64,000 nt of DNA from Microbacterium sp. EYE_78 (GTDB lineage Bacteria; Actinomycetota; Actinomycetes; Actinomycetales; Microbacteriaceae), in the NCBI RefSeq assembly GCF_023149035.1, contig NZ_JAHXMY010000002.1, positions 806,001-870,000 on the forward strand. The letters are read 5' to 3'. Below the pieces are notes generated by a model, which had not been told where the DNA came from, searched no databases, and saw nothing but the letters and a program-made list of their open reading frames with translations. The position numbers and the translations under genes were made by a program. Below are positions 54,427 to 64,000 of the stretch, one piece after another; within the stretch, counting starts at the first letter, position 1, and the number at the start of each line of letters is the position of its first letter.

Positions 54427-54969
54427 TCAGCGCACCGCGCGTTCGACCAGGTCGACCAGCGCGTCCAGCTCGGCACCCCTCGGGATCGGGCCGGGCAGTG
54501 CGCCCGCAGTCAAGGCGCTGTTGAAGTACAGGCCGTCGCTGACGAGCAGGACGAGTTGCAGCGCGGTCTCGTCGCGGGTGTGCGGACGGAGCGACCGCTC
54601 CCAGACGTCGCGGACGTCGCGCAGCGCGGCGGATGCCTCGGCGTGCCCGGCCTGCGCCAGTCGGGACGCCGCGACGATCGCGCGATCGAGCGGTGTGTCC
54701 GTCTGTACGGACGTGCGGACGAACGCGGCCACCACGCCGCCGGGAGCAGCCACCATGTCCGCGACGTCGGCGTCCACCAGCTGCCGCATCCGCTCGAGCA
54801 GCGCGGACTCGAGGGCGTCCTTCGAGGCGTAGTGGTAGAGGAGGCCGCCCTTGGAGACGCCGGCGGCGGCGGCGACCGCGTCCATCGTGGCGCTCCGGGC
54901 GCCGCCGTCGATGAGGGCCGCCTCGAACGCGTCGAGGACGCTCTCTCGGGCGCGCGGGGGTCTGCTCAT
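54427..54969 (-). CDS. TetR-family repressor (180 aa)
   Basis: The N-terminal HTH ATMDAVAAAAGVSKGGLLYHYASKDAL is canonical. Divergent from a DHA2 efflux pump, with a dyad between them, so it most likely represses that pump in response to a toxic ligand. Confidence 0.88.
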   Translation of the reverse strand: MSRPPRARESVLDAFEAALIDGGARSATMDAVAAAAGVSKGGLLYHYASKDALESALLERMRQLVDADVADMVAAPGGVVAAFVRTSVQTDTPLDRAIVAASRLAQAGHAEASAALRDVRDVWERSLRPHTRDETALQLVLLVSDGLYFNSALTAGALPGPIPRGAELDALVDLVERAVR

Positions 54970-55007
54970 GCTTCGATCCTCTCGCGATCGACGGTCTGGA
55001 TCTGTTA

Positions 55008-55029
55008 CTATACCGGCTGGACGGTGTAG
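55008..55029. promoter_or_regulatory. Probable TetR operator
   Basis: CTATACCG-gctgga-CGGTGTAG, arms matching at 7 of 8 positions, 2 bp before the MFS start and overlapping a TACTAT/TATACC -10-like stretch. Confidence 0.6.
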
Positions 55030-55031
55030 AA

Positions 55032-56582
55032 ATGATGACGTTGACGGAAGAACTCCGAGTGGCTGACCGCGGTGCGACGCGGCAGGGCTGGCGCGGATGG
55101 GCGGCGCTGGTCGTGCTCATGCTGCCGGTGCTGCTGGTGTCGGTGGACAACACGGTGCTGAGCTTCGCGCTGCCCGAGATCGCACGAGACCTCGGGCCCA
55201 CGAGCGCGCAGCAGCTGTGGATCATCGACGCGTACCCGCTGGTGCTCGCGGGCCTGCTCGTGACGATGGGCTCCCTCGGCGACCGGTTCGGGCGACGTCG
55301 GCTGCTGATGATCGGCGCAACGGGCTTCGCGCTCGTCTCGGCGCTCGCGGCGTTCGCCCCCTCCGCGGGTCTCCTCATCGTCGCGCGCGCCGCCATGGGC
55401 GTGTTCGGCGCCATGCTGATGCCCTCGACGCTTTCGCTCCTGCGCAGCATCTTCACCGATCGCGATCAGCGGCGCCTCGCGATCGCGGTCTGGGCGTCGA
55501 TGTTCTCCGCTGGTTCGGCGCTCGGCCCGATCGTCGGCGGCATCCTGCTCGAGCACTTCTCGTGGGGTTCAGTCTTCCTGATGGCCGTCCCCGTGCTCAT
55601 CCCGCTGCTCGTGCTCGCGCCCATCCTCGTCCCGGAGAGCCGCGACCCGAACCCCGGCCGCATCGACCCGGCGAGCATCGTGCTGAGCATGGCGACGATG
55701 GTCCCCGTCGTGTACGCCATCAAGGAATTCGCGGTGCACGGCCCGGGTCTGCTCCCGATCGCACTCGTCGCCGTCGGCATCGTGTTCGGCTGGCTGTTCG
55801 TCAGGCGTCAGCTGCGATCGCGCGCGCCGATGCTCGACATGCGCCTCTTCGCGCAGGGGACGTTCACGGGCGCCCTGCTCGTGAACCTCCTGAGCGTCGT
55901 CGCGCTCGTCGGCTTCCTCTACTTCGTGACGCAGCATCTGCAGCTGATCGTCGGTCTGTCGCCGCTCCAAGCTGGACTCGCGCTGGTCCCCGGCCTCGCG
56001 CTGATGATCGTGGCAGGCCTCGGGGTCGTGCCGATCTCGCGCCGAGTGTCACCGAGGATCGTCGTCCCCGTCGCGCTGACGCTGTCGGTGGCGGGGTACG
56101 TCATGATCGCGCTGTCGACGGATGCCGCGGCCCTCGGCACCCTCATCGCAGCGTTCGCGCTCCTCGGCATCGGCATCGGTGCAGCGGAGACCGTCTCGAA
56201 CGAGCTCATCCTGGCGAGCGCGCCGCCCGCCAAGGCAGGCGCCGCCAGCGCGGTGTCGGAGACCGCGTACGAACTGGGCGCCGTCCTCGGCACGGCGGTG
56301 CTCGGCGGCATCCTCACCGCCCTCTACCGTGCCGGCATCAGCCTTCCGGCGGAGCTGCCGACGGGGGCCGCCGAGGCCGCGCGCGAAACCCTCGCTGGCG
56401 CGGCGAACGTGGCTGCGGAGCTGCCCGCCGAGCTCGGAGCCCGCGTGGCCGACGCGGCAGCGGCCGCGTTCGACGCCGGCGTCGGCGTGACCTCGCTCAT
56501 CGGTGCCGCGCTGGTCGTCTGCGCAGCCGTCGTGGCGGCCACTACGCTGAAGGGGTCCCGCACCGAGCGCGTCGACCACTGA
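55032..56582 (+). CDS. DHA2-type MFS multidrug efflux pump (516 aa)
   Basis: Fourteen-helix transporter with motif [21 protein letters not shown] at the first helix, [16 protein letters not shown] at the loop 2-3 and [18 protein letters not shown] (motif C-like region). EmrB/QacA subgroup. Controlled by the divergent TetR gene. Start 55032 or 55035. Confidence 0.9.
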   Translation: MMTLTEELRVADRGATRQGWRGWAALVVLMLPVLLVSVDNTVLSFALPEIARDLGPTSAQQLWIIDAYPLVLAGLLVTMGSLGDRFGRRRLLMIGATGFALVSALAAFAPSAGLLIVARAAMGVFGAMLMPSTLSLLRSIFTDRDQRRLAIAVWASMFSAGSALGPIVGGILLEHFSWGSVFLMAVPVLIPLLVLAPILVPESRDPNPGRIDPASIVLSMATMVPVVYAIKEFAVHGPGLLPIALVAVGIVFGWLFVRRQLRSRAPMLDMRLFAQGTFTGALLVNLLSVVALVGFLYFVTQHLQLIVGLSPLQAGLALVPGLALMIVAGLGVVPISRRVSPRIVVPVALTLSVAGYVMIALSTDAAALGTLIAAFALLGIGIGAAETVSNELILASAPPAKAGAASAVSETAYELGAVLGTAVLGGILTALYRAGISLPAELPTGAAEAARETLAGAANVAAELPAELGARVADAAAAAFDAGVGVTSLIGAALVVCAAVVAATTLKGSRTERVDH

Positions 56583-56617
56583 TCGCGCGCTGCGAACCCC
56601 TGAGCACGAGGAGAGCG

Positions 56618-57670
56618 ATGTCGCGCGTCGTGAAGCTGGCACTCATCCCCGGAGACGGCATCGGACCCGAGGTGGTCGCCGAGGCCGAGAAGGTCCTCGA
56701 CGCGGTCACCGTAGGGTCCGCGGTCGTGTTCGAGAAGACCCGCTTCTCGCTCGGAGCCGCCCGCTTCCTCGAGACCGGCGACACCCTGACCGACGACGAC
56801 CTCGCGGCCATCGCCACCCATGACGCGATCCTCCTCGGCGCCGTCGGCGGGATGCCGGGCGACCCCCGTCTGAAGGACGCGAACATCGAGCGGGGCCTCC
56901 TCCTGAAGCTCCGGTTCGCGCTCGACCACTACGTGAACCTCCGCCCGTCGGTGCTGTACCCGGGTGCCGCAGGTCCGCTCGCGGAGCCCGGCGAGATCGA
57001 CTTCGTCGTGGTGCGCGAGGGGACCGAAGGCCCCTACGTCGGCAACGGCGGTTCCATCCGCACGGGCACGCCGCACGAGGTCGCGAACGAGACGTCGGTC
57101 AACACGGCCTACGGGATCGAGCGGGTCGTCCGGTTCGCGTTCGCGCAGGCCGGCAGCCGCCGGAAGACGCTCACCCTGGTGCACAAGACGAACGTCCTCG
57201 TGCACGCCGGCGGCATGTGGAAGCGGATCGTCGATGAGGTGGCGCAGGAGTACCCGGACGTCGCCGTAGACTATCTGCACGTCGACGCGGCGACGATCTT
57301 CCTGGTCACGAACCCGGGCCGCTTCGACGTGATCGTCACCGACAACCTCTTCGGCGACATCCTGACCGACTTGGCCGGCGCCGTCACCGGAGGCATCGGC
57401 CTCGCCGCTTCGGGGAACATCAACCCCGACGGCGCGTTCCCGTCGATGTTCGAGCCCGTGCACGGTTCCGCGCCCGACATCGCCGGACAGCAGATCGCCG
57501 ATCCCACCGCTGCGATCCTCTCCGTCGCCCTGCTGCTCGACCACCTCGGGCTGGGTGACGAGGCCGAGCGCGTCACCCGCGCGGCCCGAGAGGACATCGA
57601 AGCGCGGGACGGCTCCGCACGCACGACCGCGCAGGTCGGCGACGCCATCACCGCACGCCTCCGGGCGTAA
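56618..57670 (+). CDS. leuB: 3-isopropylmalate dehydrogenase
   Basis: 350 aa. [46 protein letters not shown], the metal site [14 protein letters not shown] and [13 protein letters not shown]. Leucine synthesis. GAGGAGAG precedes the ATG. Confidence 0.96.
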   Translation: MSRVVKLALIPGDGIGPEVVAEAEKVLDAVTVGSAVVFEKTRFSLGAARFLETGDTLTDDDLAAIATHDAILLGAVGGMPGDPRLKDANIERGLLLKLRFALDHYVNLRPSVLYPGAAGPLAEPGEIDFVVVREGTEGPYVGNGGSIRTGTPHEVANETSVNTAYGIERVVRFAFAQAGSRRKTLTLVHKTNVLVHAGGMWKRIVDEVAQEYPDVAVDYLHVDAATIFLVTNPGRFDVIVTDNLFGDILTDLAGAVTGGIGLAASGNINPDGAFPSMFEPVHGSAPDIAGQQIADPTAAILSVALLLDHLGLGDEAERVTRAAREDIEARDGSARTTAQVGDAITARLRA

Positions 57671-57719
57671 TCTGAGTGGATGCGCGCCGCGCAGACGCCG
57701 CGCGAGGAACAGGACTGAC

Positions 57720-58814
57720 ATGACCCTCACCGACTCGACCGCAGCCCCCCTCACCTTCTCGGTGACGAAGAATCTGGCTGCGGTGTCACCCGCCGCGCGC
57801 GAGGAGATCCTCGCCAACCCCGGCTTCGGCACCAACTTCACCGACCACATGGTCGACATCTGCTGGTCGTCGAAGGGCGGCTGGCACCGTCCGCGCGTCT
57901 CGCCCTACGGACCCATCTCGCTCTCTCCCGCGGCGGCCGTGCTGCACTACGGGCAGGAGATCTTCGAAGGCATCAAGGCGTACCGCCACGCCGACGGGTC
58001 GATCCACACCTTCCGCCCGGAGGAGAACGCACGTCGTCTGCAGCGGTCCGCGCGACGCATGGCGCTCCCCGAGCTCCCCGAGGAGTACTTCCTGCAGTCG
58101 CTCCGCGAGCTCATCGCCGTCGACGGGGAGTGGGTGCCCTCCGGTGCCGACCAGAGCCTGTACCTCCGCCCGTTCATGTTCGCGAAGGAGGCGTTCCTCG
58201 GCGTGCGTCCCGCCCAGAAGGTCGCGTATTACCTGATCGCCAGCCCTGCGGGCGCCTATTTCAAGGGCGGCGTGACGCCCGTGAGGATCTGGCTGAGCGA
58301 GGACTATGCGCGCGCCGGCAAGGGCGGCACCGGGGCGGCGAAGACGGGCGGCAACTACGCCGCCAGCCTGCTCCCGCAGGCGGAGGCCGCCGCACAGGGC
58401 TGCGACCAGGTCGTCTTCCTCGACGAGGACGGCAACGTGGAGGAGTTGGGCGGCATGAACGTCGTCTTCGTGAAGAAGGACGGGACGCTCGTCACCCCGC
58501 AGTCGGAGTCGATCCTCGCCGGCATCACGCGCGACTCGATCCTGCAGCTCGCCGAGGACCGCGGGCACCGCGTGGAGCGTCGCGCGGTCTCGCTGGAGGA
58601 GTGGCGGGATGGGGTCGCCTCGGGCGAGATCGTGGAGGTGTTCGCGTGCGGCACCGCGGCCGTGCTCACCCCCATCGGCGTGCTCAAGGCGTCGGGGTTC
58701 GAGGACGCGCAGCCGACGGGGACGCTCGCGCTGGAACTGCGGCAGCACCTCACCGACATCCAGTACGGCCGCGCCGAGGACACCCACGGCTGGCTGACCC
58801 GGCTGGACGGCTGA
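57720..58814 (+). CDS. ilvE: Branched-chain amino acid aminotransferase
   Basis: 364 aa, fold-type IV PLP enzyme: HYGQEIFEGIKAYRH, the PLP lysine in AAKTGGNYAASL, and EELGGMNVVFV. Final step of valine, leucine and isoleucine synthesis. Three bases before the next gene. Confidence 0.96.
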   Translation: MTLTDSTAAPLTFSVTKNLAAVSPAAREEILANPGFGTNFTDHMVDICWSSKGGWHRPRVSPYGPISLSPAAAVLHYGQEIFEGIKAYRHADGSIHTFRPEENARRLQRSARRMALPELPEEYFLQSLRELIAVDGEWVPSGADQSLYLRPFMFAKEAFLGVRPAQKVAYYLIASPAGAYFKGGVTPVRIWLSEDYARAGKGGTGAAKTGGNYAASLLPQAEAAAQGCDQVVFLDEDGNVEELGGMNVVFVKKDGTLVTPQSESILAGITRDSILQLAEDRGHRVERRAVSLEEWRDGVASGEIVEVFACGTAAVLTPIGVLKASGFEDAQPTGTLALELRQHLTDIQYGRAEDTHGWLTRLDG

Positions 58815-58817
58815 CCC

Positions 58818-59585
58818 GTGCGGATCGTCCGGTACAGCCGCAACGACGCCATCCGCTTCGGCATCATCGATGAGAAGGAGGTCGTCGAACTCGCCGGCGA
58901 CCCGATGTTCGCCGGGTTCGAGACGACGGGCGAGCGTATCCCGCTCGCCGAGATCACGCTCCTCGCACCCTCGATCCCTCGATCGAAGATCGTCTGCGTG
59001 GGCAAGAACTACCGCGACCATGCGGCGGAGATGGGCGGCGAGGCACCCGCCGAGCCGCTGCTGTTCCTGAAGCCGAACACGTCCGTGGTGGGTCCCGACG
59101 ACGCCGTCGTCCGTCCGCCGCAGTCGCAGCGCACCGACTACGAGGGCGAGCTCGCCGTCGTGATCGGTCGGGTCGCCAAGAACGTGTCCGCCTCGGACGC
59201 GCTCGACTACGTCTTCGGCTACACCATCGGCAACGACATCACGGCGCGCGACCTGCAGCGTTCGGACGGTCAATGGTCCCGCGCCAAGGGCTTCGACACG
59301 TTCTGCCCGCTCGGCCCGATCATCGAGACGGAGTTCGACCTCGACGGCGGTGCGCGCATCGTGTCGCGCGTCAACGGGGAGACCCGTCAGGACGGCCCGA
59401 TCTCGGACATGGTGCACTCGGTGCCCGAGATCATCGCATACGCGTCGGCCGCGTTCACGCTGCTGCCGGGCGACGTCATCCTCACGGGGACGCCCGCCGG
59501 CATCGGCGAGTTCCACGCCGGAGACGTCCTCGAGGTCGAGATCACCGGGCTCGGCATCCTGCGCAACACGGCGCGGAATGCCTGA
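58818..59585 (+). CDS. Fumarylacetoacetate hydrolase family protein (255 aa)
   Basis: FAH C-terminal domain: [31 protein letters not shown], the [15 protein letters not shown] metal site, and [15 protein letters not shown]. Members hydrolyse or decarboxylate 2-oxo compounds (acylpyruvate, oxaloacetate). Overlaps the MFS gene by 8 bp; this FAH gene is commonly found next to gltX in actinobacteria. Confidence 0.88.
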   Translation: MRIVRYSRNDAIRFGIIDEKEVVELAGDPMFAGFETTGERIPLAEITLLAPSIPRSKIVCVGKNYRDHAAEMGGEAPAEPLLFLKPNTSVVGPDDAVVRPPQSQRTDYEGELAVVIGRVAKNVSASDALDYVFGYTIGNDITARDLQRSDGQWSRAKGFDTFCPLGPIIETEFDLDGGARIVSRVNGETRQDGPISDMVHSVPEIIAYASAAFTLLPGDVILTGTPAGIGEFHAGDVLEVEITGLGILRNTARNA

Positions 59586-60813
59586 GGCCGACCGACTCCC
59601 CATCGCGACGCCGGACGTCGCACGCATCCAGCGCCGTACCGTCGGCGTCCTCGCTGCCGGGCAGGTCCTGGGCGGGGTCGCCTTCGGTGCGACGGTCTCG
59701 CTGGGCGCGCTCCTGGCGGCGGACCTGTCGGGCGAGGAATCGCTCTCGGGGTTCGCGACGGCATCCGTGACCCTCGGCGCTGCGCTCTGCGCCATCCCGC
59801 TCGCACGGCTGGCGGCCGCGCAGGGGCGTCGGCGCGCGCTGACCCTCGGCAACCTGCTCGCGCTGGTCGGCATCGCCGTCGTCGTCACCTCGGCGGCGAT
59901 GCGGCTGTTCCCGCTGCTGCTGGTCGGCGTGATCCTCATCGGCGCGGGCAACGCCGGCAACCTGCAGTCCCGCTTCGCGGCGACCGATCTGTCCGCGCAG
60001 GGTCGCCGCGGACGGGACCTCGGTACGGTCGTCTGGGCGACGACCGTCGGCGGGGTGCTCGGTCCCCTCATGCTCACTCCCGGCGAGCGCGTGGGGGAGT
60101 GGCTCGGGATGCCGCCCCTCACCGGGTCCTACGCGTTCTCGATCGTCGCGCAGACCCTCGCCCTCGTCCTGTACCTCGTCGCGCTGCGCCCCGACCCCCT
60201 GAAGGTCGCGCAGCAGCTCGCGCGATCACGGGACGCCGGAGCGCAGCGCGTCGCCGAGCTCGACCGGCCCGTGGTTGCTCGCTATGCCGTGTTCGCCGTC
60301 GCGGGCTCGCACGTCGTGATGGCCTCGGTCATGGCCATGACGCCTGTGCACCTCTCGCATCTGGACCCGCGCAACGTCACGACGATCGTCGGTGTCACGA
60401 TCGCGCTGCACGTGTTCGGGATGTATGGACTGTCGCCCGTCTTCGGCATCCTCGCCGACCGCTGGGGGAGGCTCCGGACCATCCTGCTGGGGCAGGCGAT
60501 CCTCGCCGCCTCGCTCGTGACGGCTGCCGTCGCGCCGGACTCGCCCACTGCCGTCCTCGTCGCGCTGCTGCTGCTGGGTCTCGGCTGGAGTGCGGCGACC
60601 GTCGGCGGCGGCGCTCTGCTCACCGAGGCGACGCCGACGGAGCTGCGTCCACGACGCCAGGGACGCAGCGACACCGCGATGACGCTGTCCGCGGCCATCG
60701 GATCCGTCCTGGCGGGCGGCATCCTCGGTCTCATCGGCTACGGGGGGCTGGCGCTCGTCGCCCTCGCCGTGGTCATCGCCATCACCGTCCTGTCTCCGTA
60801 CGCGCGCCGTTGA
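59578..60813 (+). CDS. MFS transporter (411 aa)
   Basis: Twelve helices with [20 protein letters not shown] first, a [14 protein letters not shown] loop and [17 protein letters not shown] in the second half. Substrate unknown. Overlaps the FAH gene start region and precedes gltX by 52 bp. Confidence 0.85.
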   Translation: MPEADRLPIATPDVARIQRRTVGVLAAGQVLGGVAFGATVSLGALLAADLSGEESLSGFATASVTLGAALCAIPLARLAAAQGRRRALTLGNLLALVGIAVVVTSAAMRLFPLLLVGVILIGAGNAGNLQSRFAATDLSAQGRRGRDLGTVVWATTVGGVLGPLMLTPGERVGEWLGMPPLTGSYAFSIVAQTLALVLYLVALRPDPLKVAQQLARSRDAGAQRVAELDRPVVARYAVFAVAGSHVVMASVMAMTPVHLSHLDPRNVTTIVGVTIALHVFGMYGLSPVFGILADRWGRLRTILLGQAILAASLVTAAVAPDSPTAVLVALLLLGLGWSAATVGGGALLTEATPTELRPRRQGRSDTAMTLSAAIGSVLAGGILGLIGYGGLALVALAVVIAITVLSPYARR

Positions 60814-60865
60814 GGCGACGCGCACGACCGGTGGCGCAGGCGGTGCGGCCGTAGACTGGAGGGCG

Positions 60866-62380
60866 ATGTCGACTGCACCGCACCCCCTCACCACGACCGC
60901 CTCCGGATCAGACGTCCGCGTCCGCTTCTGCCCCTCGCCGACCGGCCTTCCGCATGTCGGAATGGTCCGGACGGCCCTGTTCAACTGGGCGTACGCCCGC
61001 CACACCGGCGGCAAGATGATCTTCCGCGTCGAGGACACCGACGCCGCGCGTGACAGCGAGGAGAGCTACCGCCAGCTCGTCGACGCGTTGACCTGGCTCG
61101 AGATCGATTGGGACGAGGGCGTCGAGAAGGGCGGCCCGCACGAGCCCTACCGCCAGTCCCAGCGTCACGACGTCTACCGCGAAGTGCTCGACACGCTGAT
61201 CGCCAGCGGCGCCGTGTACGAGTCCTACTCGAGCGCAGAAGAGATCGACGCCAGGAACGCCGCAGCCGGTCGCGCCAAGCAGCTCGGCTACGACAACTAC
61301 GACCGCACGCTGACCGATGAGCAGAAGGCCGCGTTCCGCGCCGAGGGGCGGGAGCCGGCCTGGCGTCTGCGCGTTCCGGATGAGGACGTCACCTACGTCG
61401 ACCTCATCCGCGGCGAGGTGACGTTCCCTGCGGGTTCCTTCCCCGACTTCGTGATCGTCCGGGCCGGCGGCATCCCGCTGTACACCTTCACCAATCCCGT
61501 CGACGATGCGCTCATGGGCATCACCCACGTCCTGCGCGGCGAGGACCTCATGCCCTCCACCGCGCGACAGCTCGCCCTGTACGGCGCGCTCATCGACGCC
61601 GGCGTGACCTCGTTCGTGCCTCGGTTCGCACACATGCCGCTGGTGCTGGGGGAGGAGGGCACGAAGAAGCTCTCCAAGCGCGACCCGAAGGCCGACCTCT
61701 TCCTGCAGCGGGAGAAGGGCTTCATCCACGAGGGCCTGCTCAACTACCTCGCACTCCTCGGGTGGTCCATCGCCGCCGACCGCGACGTGTTCTCGCGACA
61801 GGAGCTCATCGAGGCGTTCGACATCGTCGACGTGAACCCCAACCCCGCCCGCTTCGACCAGAAGAAGGCGGAGTCGATCAACGGCGACCACATCCGGATG
61901 CTGGAGCCCGCCGAGTTCGCGTCGCGCCTGGTGCCCTACCTCGTCGGCGCGGGCGTGGTGAGCACCCCGCCGACGGACGCGCAGCGGGAGATGCTCTCGA
62001 AGGCGGCCCCCCTGGTGCAGGAGCGGATGCAGATGCTGGGCGACGCGCCCGGACTCCTCGGCTTCCTCTTCCGCGACGTCGAGTCGTACGACGACGACGC
62101 GCTCAAGGGACTGCCGGCGAACACCGCCGAGGTGCTCGGCGCGTCGGCGGAAGCGCTCGATGCCGTACCGGAGGAGTCGTTCACCGCCGACGCGATCCAG
62201 TCGGCCCTGGCGGCATCGCTCATCGACGGGCTCGGCCTCAAGCCGCGCGTCGCGTACGGTCCTGCCCGCGTCGCCCTCAGCGGGCGGCGCGTGTCGCCAC
62301 CGCTGTTCGAGTCCATGGAACTCCTCGGTAAGGCCGAGACGCTGCGCCGCCTCGAGAAGCTGCGCGTGGAGCGGGCCTGA
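60866..62380 (+). CDS. gltX: Glutamyl-tRNA synthetase
   Basis: 504 aa. The HIGH motif reads [10 protein letters not shown], the KMSKS motif [11 protein letters not shown], and the C-terminal anticodon-binding helical bundle is complete. Probably non-discriminating (also charging tRNA-Gln for amidation), as is usual in actinobacteria; tRNA-Gln follows directly. Confidence 0.96.
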   Translation: MSTAPHPLTTTASGSDVRVRFCPSPTGLPHVGMVRTALFNWAYARHTGGKMIFRVEDTDAARDSEESYRQLVDALTWLEIDWDEGVEKGGPHEPYRQSQRHDVYREVLDTLIASGAVYESYSSAEEIDARNAAAGRAKQLGYDNYDRTLTDEQKAAFRAEGREPAWRLRVPDEDVTYVDLIRGEVTFPAGSFPDFVIVRAGGIPLYTFTNPVDDALMGITHVLRGEDLMPSTARQLALYGALIDAGVTSFVPRFAHMPLVLGEEGTKKLSKRDPKADLFLQREKGFIHEGLLNYLALLGWSIAADRDVFSRQELIEAFDIVDVNPNPARFDQKKAESINGDHIRMLEPAEFASRLVPYLVGAGVVSTPPTDAQREMLSKAAPLVQERMQMLGDAPGLLGFLFRDVESYDDDALKGLPANTAEVLGASAEALDAVPEESFTADAIQSALAASLIDGLGLKPRVAYGPARVALSGRRVSPPLFESMELLGKAETLRRLEKLRVERA

Positions 62381-62453
62381 CACGCCGCTGGTTTGGCCGG
62401 AGGCCCGCCGTGGGCTAAGCTTGATCCTCGGTGAGACTTCGGTCGAACGCCCT

Positions 62454-62525
62454 TGGGGTATGGTGTAATTGGCAACACGGCTGATTCTGGTTCAGTTGTT
62501 CTTGGTTCGAGTCCAGGTACCCCAG
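62454..62525 (+). tRNA. tRNA-Gln (CTG)
   Basis: Acceptor TGGGGTA pairs with TACCCCA. The anticodon loop TTCTGGT gives CTG, and the T-loop is TTCGAGT. CCA is not encoded. Confidence 0.95.
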
Positions 62526-62532
62526 CAAGATG

Positions 62533-62558
62533 AAAACCCCCGCTCCGGCGGGGGTTTT
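62533..62558 (+). terminator. Terminator after tRNA-Gln
   Basis: Stem AAAACCCCCGC / GCGGGGGTTTT with a 4-nt loop, ending in TTTT. Confidence 0.85.
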
Positions 62559-62611
62559 GCCTTGCGACGCCGATGTGTGCGAGACCGGCTGCACAGGAGC
62601 ACAATGGCCTC

Positions 62612-62836
62612 ATGGGACTGTTCACTCAGCGACCGGAAGAGCCATCGGAATGGGCGGGGCTGCCCTCCGAGCCGTGGGAGCCGCGATCGCCCATTGAACG
62701 ACTCGGAGAGGGCCCGCAATTGGGGGGTTGGGCGCCGGATCTCCTCGGCGACGCACCGGTGACGGCGACGTGGATCGAGATCCCGGTCGAGACCGTCGGC
62801 ACGTCGGACGGTGCCGACGGTGGTGACGGAGACTGA
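62612..62836 (+). CDS. Small conserved-style protein (74 aa)
   Basis: MGLFTQRPEEPSEWAGLPSEPW, rich in Pro/Glu/Trp, followed by an acidic Gly/Asp tail. The composition resembles small actinobacterial proteins seen after tRNA-Gln/gltX, but no function is known. ATG 62612 chosen on protein quality; AGGAG is closer to an out-of-frame ATG at 62604. Confidence 0.55.
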   Translation: MGLFTQRPEEPSEWAGLPSEPWEPRSPIERLGEGPQLGGWAPDLLGDAPVTATWIEIPVETVGTSDGADGGDGD

Positions 62837-62839
62837 GGC

Positions 62840-64000
62840 TCAGCGCATCGCGTCGCCGATGTAGGAGTACTTGACGAAGACCTCCGACGCCCACCCGGCC
62901 TCGTCGAGGACGCCCTGCACGGCGGACAGCATGTACTTCGAGTCCCACCCGAGGTAGAGGTACCGTCCCTCGTCGAGCTGGTCCCACTGGCCGTTCCACG
63001 CCATCGCTGGGTAGACGGGGCCGCCCTGACGCGCGCTGTAATCGATGACGCTCTGGCGCGAATCGGCCCACAGCCGGGCGAAGACACGGTTGAACAGGTA
63101 GCGGACGTCGCGGACGTCCCAGTGCTCGCCCCGGTACTCGACGTAGTCGAACTCCCGCTGCCAGCCACGGGGCCACCCGCGGCGCTTCTTCGCATCGAGG
63201 ATCGGGGTGAGGTTGTCGTCGTCGATACCGACGACCGCCGGGCGGCGCCAGGTCTCCATGAAGCGTGCCGTGAGCTGTTCCGTCCGCTCGGCGATCCGGG
63301 CGGTCGACCACGTGTCGGCATCCGCGATCCGCCGGGTCATCTCCACGGCGCTGGCGGCGTATTCGGACCGCTTCTCGGGGAAGGAGGCGTCGAACACGCG
63401 GTCCGCGGCCCGCTCCTCGAGGAGCGTCAGGTTGCCGAGGGTGTCGATCAGCGCGCGGTGCGCGTTCTGCTCATCGTCGCTGAGGTCCGCCCACCGCCGA
63501 GTGCCGTCGCCTGTCCAGTCGTCGGAAGGGGCCGCAGGCAGCACGTGATCGAGCACGACGTCGGCGTCGGCGTCGACGCCCGCGAGGCGGGAGAGGACGA
63601 AGCCCGCGTGGGGGAGTCCGCCGTAGCGCAGGCCGACCCGGGTGCGCTCGTCGGAGGGCGTGATGCGGGCGATGGCGAGCACGAGCGCCTCCATCCCCTC
63701 ATCGGCGGCACGGCAGAACCGGGCGACGAGTCGGTCGATCGGCAGCCCCACCACCGTCCGCCGGAGCAGGAGGGACTCCACATGGGTGAGGGTGAGTGAG
63801 AGATCGGATGCCGACACCTCCCCGTGGCGGTGGTCCCGGTACAGCCGCATCGCCAGGGGGTACATGCCGCGACCCAGGGTGTTGATCGCTCCGAAGTGGC
63901 GGGCGACACCGGCATCCGCCATGGCCGGTTCGAGGAGGAGGCGGTAGATCTCCGACATCTCACGCCACTCCTGCGCGTGGGCGCGGAGGGTCTCACGGTC
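62840..64000 (-). CDS. DUF262/DUF1524 (GmrSD-like) restriction protein, partial
   Basis: The frame is open to the window edge, so the N-terminal DUF262 ParB-like part is mostly outside. Inside are the helical linker, a DUF1524 HNH-type motif (VVLDHVLPAAPSDDW, then LIDTLGNLTLLEERAADR) and about 130 further residues of unknown type with several tryptophans (YLYLGWDSKYMLSAVQGV). GmrSD-like proteins restrict modified phage DNA. Sits 3 bp from the convergent 74-aa gene and close to tRNA-Gln, a common insertion spot. Confidence 0.72.
   Translation of the reverse strand, partial: DRETLRAHAQEWREMSEIYRLLLEPAMADAGVARHFGAINTLGRGMYPLAMRLYRDHRHGEVSASDLSLTLTHVESLLLRRTVVGLPIDRLVARFCRAADEGMEALVLAIARITPSDERTRVGLRYGGLPHAGFVLSRLAGVDADADVVLDHVLPAAPSDDWTGDGTRRWADLSDDEQNAHRALIDTLGNLTLLEERAADRVFDASFPEKRSEYAASAVEMTRRIADADTWSTARIAERTEQLTARFMETWRRPAVVGIDDDNLTPILDAKKRRGWPRGWQREFDYVEYRGEHWDVRDVRYLFNRVFARLWADSRQSVIDYSARQGGPVYPAMAWNGQWDQLDEGRYLYLGWDSKYMLSAVQGVLDEAGWASEVFVKYSYIGDAMR

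Noticed and set aside
62604-62762. Alternative small gene starting at ATG 62604
   Set aside because: Spacing to AGGAG is good, but the product is Arg/Ser-rich and not protein-like compared with the frame at 62612.

Overview
The window is a high-GC (about 70 %) actinobacterial chromosome segment. Gene content and order (prfB, ftsEX, smpB, tmRNA; ilvBNC-serA-leuB-ilvE-gltX; class F sortase lipoprotein; tmRNA tag ending in DFALAA) fit the family Microbacteriaceae, most likely Microbacterium. The genus is an inference from style and order, not a database match.

Region 1 (1-13.1 kb) is a Tad/Flp pilus locus (tadA, tadB, tadC, flp-like pilin, three TadE/G-like pseudopilins). tadC is cut in two by an integrated element of about 9.28 kb (2258-11544). 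The two ends share TGTTCC, and joining them there restores a 304-codon TadC frame. The element carries a large serine integrase beside its right end. It also has an excisionase-like HTH gene, a RepA-like P-loop ATPase and a chain of tiny overlapping genes. A lone HK97-type major capsid gene is present, with no portal, terminase, protease or tail genes. At its left end is a lower-GC cargo: a ThsB-like TIR protein overlapping a SLATT/DUF4231 membrane protein, divergent from a deoxyribosyltransferase-like (TIR-related) protein. I read this as a capsid-encoding phage satellite with a candidate anti-phage system, the best candidate in the window for something undescribed.

Region 2 (13.1-15.5 kb and 31.5-33.3 kb) holds two paralogous polymorphic-toxin modules of type VII-secretion style. 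Each has a 235-aa WXG100-like carrier (about 79 % identical by eye) followed by a separate toxin gene. The toxin genes share an N-terminal segment but end differently: an ADP-ribosyltransferase in one, a DNA/RNA non-specific nuclease in the other. Candidate immunity genes lie downstream. Both carriers have the palindrome ATGGGG-N6-CCCCAT about 50 bp upstream of the start, suggesting shared control.

Region 3 (15.5-31.4 kb) is core: an MFS transporter, prfB, a surface module (DUF4397 protein, class F sortase, ECF sigma, anti-sigma), ftsEX, smpB, an SDR operon, a Nudix gene, a three-gene envelope-stress operon, tmRNA, hisN, tRNA-Lys and corA.

Region 4 (33.3-46.5 kb) holds small membrane and hydrolase genes, an osmoprotectant ABC transporter, a flavin disulfide oxidoreductase, an IclR-controlled 3-oxoacid CoA-transferase/thiolase operon and otsAB for trehalose.

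Region 5 (46.5-64 kb) is branched-chain amino acid and serine biosynthesis (ilvD, ilvB, ilvN, ilvC, serA, leuB, ilvE), a TetR/MFS efflux pair, an FAH-family gene, an MFS gene, gltX and tRNA-Gln. It ends with a partial DUF262/DUF1524 (GmrSD-like) gene running off the window.
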